Assembly (NCBI GenBank): GCA_020049245.1
Contig: JAIFLB010000166.1
Span: forward strand, 1-6,562
Length of the DNA: 6,562 bases
Origin: Betaproteobacteria bacterium
GTDB lineage: Bacteria > Pseudomonadota > Gammaproteobacteria > Burkholderiales > Thiobacillaceae
Reading direction: 5' to 3'
Under the pieces are notes generated by a model. The model was not told the DNA's origin and searched no databases. It saw nothing but the letters and a program-made list of their open reading frames with translations. Of this stretch, positions 1-5,192 are shown in pieces; the stretch's first letter is position 1, and each line of letters begins with the position of its first letter. A program made the translations under genes and the position numbers.

Positions 1-95
1 GCGACAAGAAAGCCGACGCCCCAGCCGATTGCCGCTTGCAACATGCGCACCGGGTCGGAAAGCGGGGCGATCCAGAGCGGCGTGATGATCTGGCC
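1..95. repeat. Direct repeat, copy 1 (91 bp identical to 475-565)
   Basis: Bases 1-91 are identical to 475-565. Position 92 is G here and A in the other copy, 93-95 match again, and then the two diverge completely. The copies are 474 bp apart, exactly 158 codons, so the repeat lies in the same frame of the subunit I gene. The repeat may extend to the left of the window. Confidence 0.97.
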
Positions 96-563
96 GGTGC
101 TGCCCATTTCAGCGCTCAGTGTCGCGATCGCCATCGCCAGCGCGACATGGCTGAGCGAAAACGCGGCGACGCGCATGAACGACAGCGTGTTGACGAAATC
201 GTTGAACACCGTTTCCAGGCTATCCATCAAGCTGAGGAAAAAACGGCCCGGCCAAGGCTCTGTCTGTTGCGCGCAGTGATGAATCAGAATCAGCACGAAA
301 CCGACGCTGGCGACGCCGATCGCCCAGTCGGCGCCGGCCTTGTCGCTCAAGGTCAGGTAGAACGCGGCGACACCGCCAAGATAGAGCAGCAGACCGGCGA
401 CGCCGCCGGCATCGAACAGCGCGGCGCGCCAGTCACGCCCGGCAATACGGTTGTAAAGCATGATCAGCTGCGTTGCGACAAGAAAGCCGACGCCCCAGCC
501 GATTGCCGCTTGCAACATGCGCACCGGGTCGGAAAGCGGGGCGATCCAGAGCGGCGTGATGAT
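3..563 (-). pseudogene. In-frame continuation of subunit I membrane domain beyond the TAG
   Basis: Read in the same frame as the upstream 406-residue part, all 187 codons are open. They encode hydrophobic segments typical of the C-terminal domain of subunit I. The order is PLWIAPLSDPVRML, several membrane helices, then NTLSFMRVAAFSLSHVALA. The Arg of that last motif (codon at 171-173) matches the arginine known to be essential for ion translocation in a/I subunits. After about 158 codons the PLWIAPLSDPVRML segment begins again (from about position 95 down to 1), because this DNA is the second copy of the 91-bp repeat. The conserved YGSxFG-type stretch expected just before PLWIAPL is missing at the 564-570 junction. 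This is either a decayed or rearranged gene end or an assembly error. It has no start of its own and is not an independent gene. Confidence 0.6.
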
Positions 564-569
564 CTAGCC
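475..569. repeat. Direct repeat, copy 2 (carries the base that makes the TAG)
   Basis: This is the second copy of the 1-91 repeat, in the same orientation. The single internal difference (A at 566 against G at 92) turns a CAG codon on the minus strand into the TAG that ends subunit I. The base left of the repeat is T at 474; the matching base for copy 1 lies outside the window. Confidence 0.97.
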
Positions 570-1784
570 AAAACCGCACGCCGATGCGCCCGCCGCCAGC
601 AGCAATGGCCGGAAACGTTTGGCATCGCCGCGCAGCGCGAGCGCAGCCAGCGCAATCATCAGGCCATGCCCGACATCGCCGAACATCATGCCGAACATGG
701 CGGTGAACGAGAACATGAAGAACAGGGTCGGATCGAAGTCGCCATAGCACGGTATGCCATAGCCGCGCACTAGCTCAGCGAACGGGCCGAGCCAGATCGG
801 ATAGCGTCTGGCGGACGGCACCGATTCGCGTTCGCCCGGCTCCGGCGCTCGCGTCTCCAGCCGATATTCCCGGCTCAGCGCGGCGGCGAGCTGGGCTTGC
901 AGCCGCTTCAGGTTGCGTTGCGGAATCCAGCCGCGAATCAGCAGCTTGCCATCGGGCTCGGCCACGGTTTCCGCCACCAGCTGTGCATAAGGTTCGGCCA
1001 GTTCGACCGACTTCACGACATGCGCGAGTCGTTCTTCGATGCCTTCGAAGGTGTGCCGATGCGATTGTTCAAGGCTGTCGACGCTATGCGTGATGCGCTG
1101 GCATAAATTCTTCAGTTCGGATTCGATCTCCTGCGGTCGTCCGGAAAACTCGGCTGGCAGATGAATTTCGTGCCAATGATGTTTGTCGAGCAGCGCGCGC
1201 GACAACAAACAGCGCAATTGCGGACAGACGACAACCAGGAAAGCGCGGCCACTTTGCTTGCCGAACAATTCGACAATGCCGCCGACTTGTTCCAGGTCGG
1301 TGGTCAGCGCTTCGAGTGCTGATTCAGGCACGCTGCCGACCAGGGTTTCAATGAAGCGCTTCGGCTTGGCCAACTGAGTCAGATCGAAATCGAGCGTTTT
1401 GAAGGGTTTCAACTCATCCAGCAGGGTCGCTTCGTGGCGTTGCTCGCGTTCAAACTGTTCCCGCTTGGCGCGGCAGGTATCGGTGACGTGCAGCAACTCC
1501 TCCAGCCAGGCGTTGATTTCCTGCAACTCGCTCAGCGTCGGCGGCTCAGTCGGCTCGGCCGCCGCAGCCGGCAACGCCTGATAGTGCGCCGCCAGCCGGG
1601 TCAGTCTGCCGCGCGCGAGCTCGGTCGCGTCGTGGTATCGCTGGCCGCCGCTGTTGCTCGGGTTGTAACTGCCAAGCAAGCTGTGCTCGGGCGTGAAAAC
1701 GCCATATTTCGCCAGCAGATAGGCGCCTCGCGGGGCTTCCGCCTCTACCGTTTCGAGAGCGACATGCAGCATTTTCTGAGTCAT
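564..1784 (-). CDS. ntpI: V-type ATP synthase subunit I (membrane 'a' subunit), stops early at TAG
   Basis: Subunit I is the membrane stator of V-type (rotary) ATPases. Its cytoplasmic N-terminal half acts as a peripheral stalk, and its C-terminal membrane half carries the ion half-channels beside the c-ring. The 406 residues seen here contain the whole soluble half (about 1-345), with charged helical stretches near 85-125 and 215-270. They continue into the first membrane helices, where a hallmark run occurs at about 350-374: GDFDPTLFF, then FGMMFGDVGHGL. Family members are usually about 600-650 residues, so this product lacks most of the membrane domain. It ends right after ACGFG at a TAG (564-566), beyond which the same frame remains open to the window edge. 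The ATG at 1784 is supported by GAGG (complement of 1792-1795) seven bases upstream. It is the first gene of a minus-strand unit, and other ATPase subunits would be expected beyond the left edge. The family call is secure; whether the gene is functional is doubtful. Confidence 0.88.
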   Translation of the reverse strand: MTQKMLHVALETVEAEAPRGAYLLAKYGVFTPEHSLLGSYNPSNSGGQRYHDATELARGRLTRLAAHYQALPAAAAEPTEPPTLSELQEINAWLEELLHVTDTCRAKREQFEREQRHEATLLDELKPFKTLDFDLTQLAKPKRFIETLVGSVPESALEALTTDLEQVGGIVELFGKQSGRAFLVVVCPQLRCLLSRALLDKHHWHEIHLPAEFSGRPQEIESELKNLCQRITHSVDSLEQSHRHTFEGIEERLAHVVKSVELAEPYAQLVAETVAEPDGKLLIRGWIPQRNLKRLQAQLAAALSREYRLETRAPEPGERESVPSARRYPIWLGPFAELVRGYGIPCYGDFDPTLFFMFSFTAMFGMMFGDVGHGLMIALAALALRGDAKRFRPLLLAAGASACGFG

Positions 1785-1911
1785 GCTTATGCCTCGTTTA
1801 CTTGAGTGTTACTTGCGCGCATCGATTCAGTTTGCGACGAGTTTCTGTGTAAGGACATTCTTTTCTCATAAAAGTCAGGCTTCTTCGTTACCGTTTCCTT
1901 TTATTCAGCAT
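1785..1911. promoter_or_regulatory. AT-rich divergent intergenic region between subunit I and queD
   Basis: These 127 bases separate the divergent starts of the V-ATPase subunit I gene and queD, so promoters for both should lie here. The segment from about 1855 to 1922 is clearly more AT-rich than the flanking genes. A short inverted repeat (CTTTT at 1860-1864, AAAAG at 1870-1874, five-base loop) is present but too small to call an operator. No -35/-10 pair is good enough to place with confidence, and I see nothing resembling a preQ1 riboswitch ahead of queD. Confidence 0.5.
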
Positions 1912-2271
1912 ATGCAAATTTTCAATCGTTTCTCGCTTGAAGCTGCGCGGCGCTTGCCGCAATTGCCTCCAGAGCATCCCTGCTCACGCCTGCATGGGCA
2001 TTCTTTTCAGATCGAGGTGCATGTCAGCGGGCCGCTGGATGCCAGCCTGGGCTGGGTGATTGATTTCGCCGATATTCAGCTCGCCTGGCAGCCGGTGCAT
2101 GCCGCGCTCGATCATCGTTGCCTGAATGACGTTGCCGGCCTGGAGAATCCAACCAGCGAGCATCTCGCGCAGTGGATCTGGCAACGGCTGCAACCTGCAT
2201 TGCCCGGGTTGAGCAAGATCGTGGTGATGGAAACGCCAAATTCCGGCTGCATCTATTGCGGCGAAGCCTGA
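1912..2271 (+). CDS. queD: 6-carboxy-5,6,7,8-tetrahydropterin synthase (QueD/PTPS family)
   Basis: QueD converts 7,8-dihydroneopterin triphosphate to 6-carboxytetrahydropterin, the second step towards preQ0 and queuosine in tRNA. The 119-residue product matches the usual length (about 120) and follows E. coli QueD closely along its length. Visible features are the catalytic Cys24 in HPCSRLHGH, zinc-ligand histidines His28 and His30, Asp67-His68 in LDHRCLND, ENPTSE at 78-83, and the substrate-binding Glu107 in METPNSGCIY. One position is odd: the first zinc ligand, His in the family's AAHRLP motif, is Arg13 (codon CGG, 1948-1950) in AARRLP. The ATG at 1912 was chosen because MQIFNRFSLEAA aligns with the family N-terminus. 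The frame is open back to 1783, but that stretch has no family similarity and overlaps the divergent gene's start. No clear Shine-Dalgarno is visible. The family assignment is firm; activity with Arg13 is uncertain. Confidence 0.93.
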   Translation: MQIFNRFSLEAARRLPQLPPEHPCSRLHGHSFQIEVHVSGPLDASLGWVIDFADIQLAWQPVHAALDHRCLNDVAGLENPTSEHLAQWIWQRLQPALPGLSKIVVMETPNSGCIYCGEA

Positions 2272-2346
2272 TCCACCTGGCGCCTATCGGCATGACCCGG
2301 CCAACCATCGCGCGTCGGGTTTGCCGCGCGCGCTATCATTCCACCC

Positions 2347-3039
2347 ATGCTTGAAACCACCTTCCTTGCCGCCTTTCTGACCGGTCTTCTGGGCGGCACA
2401 CATTGTGTCGGCATGTGCGGCGGCATTGTGGCCGCGATGTCATTCCAGGGTGGGGTTGGCGTAGACGAGGCCACCGGCAAGGGCGGCCGGCAGCCATTCC
2501 GCTTTCATATCGGCTACAGCGTCGGCCGCATCGCCAGTTATTCCGTCCTCGGCGCGTTGGCAGGCTTGCTGGGTTCGGCTGCCTTTCTGTCCGATAGCCT
2601 TTATCCGCTGCAACGCGGCTTGTTCGTCCTGGCGCAGGTCATCCTGATTCTGCTCGGCCTCTATCTGGCTGGCCTGAATCAATCGATTCGCGTGCTGGAA
2701 CTGGCGGGTAGCGCGGTCTGGAAAAGGGTGCAGCCGTTGCTGGCGAAGGTGATGCCGGTTCGCAATCTGGGCCAGGCCGTGGCGGCGGGTGCGTTATGGG
2801 GCTGGCTGCCGTGCGGCCTGGTTTACAGCGTGCTGGTGATGGCTTTATCGGCTGGTAGCGCCATGCATGGCGCGGCCTTGTTGCTGGCGTTTGGCCTTGG
2901 CACGCTACCCAATTTGTTGTTGATGGGCTGGGCTGCAGAAAGCTTGCGCAACTTCGCGCGTACAACCTGGGTCAAGCGCGGCGCCGGTTTGCTGGTGGCG
3001 GCAATGGGCGTCTGGGGCTTGTTCCAGTTGGTGCGTTGA
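2347..3039 (+). CDS. Sulfite exporter TauE/SafE-like (DsbD_2/UreH-type) six-helix membrane protein
   Basis: This 230-residue inner-membrane protein has about six hydrophobic segments, near residues 5-31, 55-81, 90-110, 143-166, 171-198 and 212-229. The first helix carries GGTHCVGMCGG (His19, Cys20, Met23, Cys24) and the fourth carries WGWLPCGLVY (Cys156). This pattern is typical of the PF13386-type relatives of DsbD and TauE that are often found near cbb3 oxidase maturation or metal-handling genes. The paired Cys, His and Met residues suggest thiol redox or metal (copper) handling, but the substrate is not known and no cco genes lie in the window. The ATG at 2347 is the first in frame and lies just ahead of helix one. 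No good Shine-Dalgarno is visible, and the 75-bp gap after queD has no T-tract terminator, so read-through from queD is possible. It ends 16 bp from the convergent DUF4426 gene. Confidence 0.88.
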   Translation: MLETTFLAAFLTGLLGGTHCVGMCGGIVAAMSFQGGVGVDEATGKGGRQPFRFHIGYSVGRIASYSVLGALAGLLGSAAFLSDSLYPLQRGLFVLAQVILILLGLYLAGLNQSIRVLELAGSAVWKRVQPLLAKVMPVRNLGQAVAAGALWGWLPCGLVYSVLVMALSAGSAMHGAALLLAFGLGTLPNLLLMGWAAESLRNFARTTWVKRGAGLLVAAMGVWGLFQLVR

Positions 3040-3055
3040 CGACTGTGGAGGAAAG

Positions 3056-3508
3056 TCAGTTCGAGGCAGTTTGCGGCGCGCTGAAGGCGCGGGAAAACTC
3101 CAGCTTCATTGGCTTGCCAAGCACGTTGGCGTTGACCAGAAAGCGGATATTGTCGGGCGCGTTGACGCGATATTCGCCCAGGTAATAGACCCCATCCGGC
3201 TGGCGTATTTCGCGTATCGGGATGCTGAAGATTTTATTGTCCTGGGTAAAACCACCGGCATACACCTGGCCGGGCACCGATTCCGCCTTGCCGTTGCGGC
3301 CTTTCCTGATCAGGGTCACGGTGAGCAGGCCGCGACTGGCTTCGGAGGTGACGTTGTAGCTTCGCGCCGCCTCAGGCGTCAGTTCGGTGGTGGGTACCGC
3401 GAAGCCATGCAATTCAAGTTCTCCCAGACGGGTCATTTCGCTTGCCGTGGCAAGACTTGAACAGACGAGAAACAATGCAATCGAGGGCAGGAAATATGAG
3501 TTGTGCAT
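3056..3508 (-). CDS. DUF4426 domain-containing secreted protein
   Basis: The 150-residue product begins with a classical signal peptide: MHNSYF, hydrophobic core LPSIALFLVCSSLA, likely cut after ATA or ATAS near residues 22-23. The mature part fits the DUF4426 family, a small beta-rich periplasmic domain found mostly in gammaproteobacteria. The matching features are GELELHGFAVPTTELTPEAA near residues 28-47, RGLLTVTLIRKG near 59-70, REIRQPDGVYYLGEYRV near 98-114, and a C-terminal KLEFSRAFS. The function of the family is unknown. The start at 3508 is supported by a strong AAGGAG (complement of 3515-3520) six bases before the ATG. The gene reads away from hslU and converges on the TauE-like gene. 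A single Cys (Cys16) lies in the signal peptide without an obvious lipobox, so a soluble periplasmic protein is more likely than a lipoprotein. Confidence 0.87.
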   Translation of the reverse strand: MHNSYFLPSIALFLVCSSLATASEMTRLGELELHGFAVPTTELTPEAARSYNVTSEASRGLLTVTLIRKGRNGKAESVPGQVYAGGFTQDNKIFSIPIREIRQPDGVYYLGEYRVNAPDNIRFLVNANVLGKPMKLEFSRAFSAPQTASN

Positions 3509-3541
3509 GGTCTTCTCCTTGAATTGAAGCGTATGGACATC

Positions 3542-3547
3542 ACTATA
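3542..3547 (-). promoter_or_regulatory. Candidate -10 element for the DUF4426 gene
   Basis: The minus strand reads TATAGT, one base from the TATAAT consensus, 33 bases upstream of the DUF4426 ATG, which would give a leader of about 26 bases. No convincing -35 lies 16-18 bases further upstream. The surrounding ACTATAGT is a perfect palindrome, so the same bases could serve either strand. This is a weak call. Confidence 0.3.
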
Positions 3548-3591
3548 GTCGTTTATGACAGCGCAACTTGGGCGGGAAGCGTTTCACCCGG

Positions 3592-3650
3592 AGTTGCACA
3601 AAGAATTGCACCAGGTAGTTCACCAAGAAGTTCACCAAGAAGTGGGCAGA
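3592..3650. repeat. Short array of degenerate 12-bp direct repeats upstream of hslU
   Basis: Two perfect adjacent copies of AGTTCACCAAGA (3617-3628 and 3629-3640) are preceded by two diverged copies: AGTTGCACAAAGA at 3592-3604 and ATTGCACCAGGT at 3605-3616. A partial copy, AGTGGGCAGA, follows at 3641-3650. The array lies in the gap between the divergent DUF4426 and hslU genes, about 75-135 bases ahead of the hslU start. It may be a slippage minisatellite or a set of binding sites; the sequence alone does not decide. Confidence 0.8.
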
Positions 3651-3688
3651 TAGCGGGTGATAGACTCCTTACCCAAATTTTCAACACT

Positions 3689-3694
3689 TATAAA
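3689..3694 (+). promoter_or_regulatory. Candidate -10 element for hslU
   Basis: TATAAA lies in an AT-rich tract (about 3670-3712) shortly before hslU. It would start transcription near 3701, about 25 bases before the chosen ATG. The matching -35 position (3666-3671, TCCTTA) is poor. I found no good heat-shock sigma-32 element, although hslVU is heat-shock controlled in E. coli. Confidence 0.35.
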
Positions 3695-3725
3695 CTGTAA
3701 TAACGAAAAAATCATGTCGCATACG

Positions 3726-5060
3726 ATGTCTCAGATGACGCCGCAGGAAATCGTTCACGAACTCGATAAACATATTGTTGGACAAAACGCCGCCAAGCGC
3801 GCCTGCGCCATCGCGTTGCGCAATCGCTGGCGACGCATGCGGGTGGAAGGCGTCATGCGCCAGGAAATCACACCGAAGAACATTTTGATGATTGGCCCGA
3901 CCGGCGTCGGCAAGACCGAGATTGCGCGGCGCCTGGCGCGTTTGTCCGGCGCGCCATTCATCAAGGTTGAAGCCACCAAGTTCACTGAAGTCGGTTATGT
4001 CGGCAAGGATGTCGACAGCATCATCCGCGACCTCGCGGAAATTGCCGTCAAGCAGGCGCGCGAGGAAGCCACCCGCAAGGTGCGCATGCGCGCCGAAGAC
4101 GCTGCGGAAGACCGCATCCTCGACATTCTGCTGCCCGGCGTGCGCGATACCTGGCAAGCCGAAGCCGGCGACACCAAGCCAGAAGAATCCGCCACGCGGC
4201 AGAAATTCCGCAAGATGCTGCGCGAGGGCCAGCTCGACGACAAGGAAATCGAACTTGATCTGGCGATGACCAATGCGTCGATGGAAATCTTCGCGCCGCC
4301 CGGCATGGAGGAGCTCACCACGCAATTGCAGGGCATGTTCCAGAACCTGGGCCAGAAGCGGACGCAGAAGCGCAAGTTGAAGATTGCCGAAGCGATGAAA
4401 CAACTCACCGAAGAAGAAGCCGGTCGCTTCGTCAACGAGGAAGAAATCAAGCTGGAAGCGGTTCGCAACGTCGAGTCGAACGGTATCGTGTTTCTTGATG
4501 AAATCGACAAGATCGCCGGCCGCGAGGGAACCGGACCGGACGTCTCGCGCCAGGGCGTACAGCGTGACCTGTTGCCGCTGGTTGAAGGCGCGACGGTTTC
4601 GACCAAGTTCGGCATGATCAAGACCGACCACATCCTGTTCATCGCCAGCGGCGCGTTTCATCTGTCGAAACCTTCCGACCTGATTCCTGAATTGCAGGGT
4701 CGTTTCCCGATTCGGGTTGAATTGCAGAGCCTGTCGGTAGAGGACTTCGAACGCATCCTGACCGGCACCGATGCCTGTCTGACCCGGCAATACCAGGCCT
4801 TGATGGACACCGAAGAGGTCAAGCTCGAATTCAGCGATGATGCCATCCGCCGTCTCGCCGAGCTCGCCTGGCAGGTCAACGAGCGTACCGAGAACATTGG
4901 CGCACGTAGGCTCTACACCGTGATGGAGCGCCTGCTCGACGAACTCTCCTTCGATGCCGACAAACGATCCGGCGAAACGCTGTCGGTCGATGCGGCTTAT
5001 GTCGATGCGCGTTTGAAGGAATTAGCCGCGAGCGAAGATCTGGCTCGATATGTGTTGTAA
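3726..5060 (+). CDS. hslU: ATP-dependent protease ATPase subunit HslU (ClpY)
   Basis: HslU is the AAA+ unfoldase that forms hexamers, unfolds substrates and threads them into the HslV peptidase in the cytoplasm. From the ATG at 3726 the product is 444 residues, against 443 in E. coli. Key parts are the N-terminal IVHELDKHIVGQ, Walker A GPTGVGKT (57-64), pore loop GYVG (90-93), an intermediate domain at roughly 110-240, Walker B IVFLDEIDK (254-262), the arginine finger in LQGRFPIR (Arg326) and sensor 2 in GARRL (Arg394). The C-terminal tail DLARYVL, which in known structures inserts into HslV, is intact. MSQMTPQEIV aligns with the family start MSEMTPREIV. An ATG at 3714 (four residues longer) and a GTG at 3657 are also in frame, and none has a clear Shine-Dalgarno. 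hslV, which normally sits directly upstream, is absent here; the preceding gene reads the other way. Confidence 0.97.
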   Translation: MSQMTPQEIVHELDKHIVGQNAAKRACAIALRNRWRRMRVEGVMRQEITPKNILMIGPTGVGKTEIARRLARLSGAPFIKVEATKFTEVGYVGKDVDSIIRDLAEIAVKQAREEATRKVRMRAEDAAEDRILDILLPGVRDTWQAEAGDTKPEESATRQKFRKMLREGQLDDKEIELDLAMTNASMEIFAPPGMEELTTQLQGMFQNLGQKRTQKRKLKIAEAMKQLTEEEAGRFVNEEEIKLEAVRNVESNGIVFLDEIDKIAGREGTGPDVSRQGVQRDLLPLVEGATVSTKFGMIKTDHILFIASGAFHLSKPSDLIPELQGRFPIRVELQSLSVEDFERILTGTDACLTRQYQALMDTEEVKLEFSDDAIRRLAELAWQVNERTENIGARRLYTVMERLLDELSFDADKRSGETLSVDAAYVDARLKELAASEDLARYVL

Positions 5061-5064
5061 CAAA

Positions 5065-5149
5065 CGTAGGGCGGAAAAGCGAAGCGCCTTCCGCCGGAAG
5101 GTGGAACGCTCATACGGCGGAAGGCGCCTTGCGGCTTTTCCGCCCTACG
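5065..5149. repeat. Large compound palindrome between hslU and parE (REP-like, possible terminator)
   Basis: The outer arms CGTAGGGCGGAAAAGC (5065-5080) and its exact complement (5134-5149) enclose a second perfect 13-bp pair, GCGCCTTCCGCCG (5084-5096) with 5115-5127. The apical loop is 18 bases (5097-5114), and the arms are separated by an asymmetric bulge of 3 against 6 bases. Each half is also a smaller hairpin by itself, for example GGCGGAA (5070-5076) with TTCCGCC (5089-5095). The GTAGGGCGGA...TCCGCC form resembles dispersed palindromic repeats seen in many proteobacterial genomes. It starts five bases after the hslU stop, so it probably blocks or stabilises the hslU transcript end. It lacks a terminal T-run, so it is not a textbook terminator. 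Confidence 0.85.
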
Positions 5150-5192
5150 CTCTGCCGATATCATTCGCCAAGTCCATAGCAGTCCGAATCCA

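Noticed and set aside
36..773. 245-codon plus-strand open frame across both repeat copies
   Set aside because: It is antisense to the subunit I gene and its product is a low-complexity, charge-rich sequence with no family features. Its internal repetition comes only from the 91-bp DNA repeat, and it stays open because of GC-rich codon bias.
1783..1911. N-terminal extension of QueD starting at ATG 1783
   Set aside because: The extra 43 residues have no QueD similarity, cover the AT-rich divergent promoter region and overlap the start of subunit I. The Met at 1912 fits the family start and length.
2309..2330. CGCGCG inverted pair between queD and the TauE-like gene as a terminator
   Set aside because: The stem is only about six bases, made of simple CG alternation, and no T-run follows.
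3071..3460. 129-codon plus-strand open frame after a GGAGG at about 3047
   Set aside because: It lies opposite the DUF4426 gene, which has a signal peptide, a strong Shine-Dalgarno and family motifs. The GGAGG is too far from the TTG start to be convincing.
3518..3540. Sigma-32 promoter for hslU from CTTGAA at 3518-3523
   Set aside because: No CCCCAT-like -10 follows at the right spacing, and it lies over the DUF4426 ribosome binding site, about 200 bases from hslU.
3681..4790. 369-codon minus-strand open frame opposite hslU
   Set aside because: The plus-strand frame encodes a fully conserved HslU. The antisense frame shows no recognisable domain and is a codon-bias shadow.
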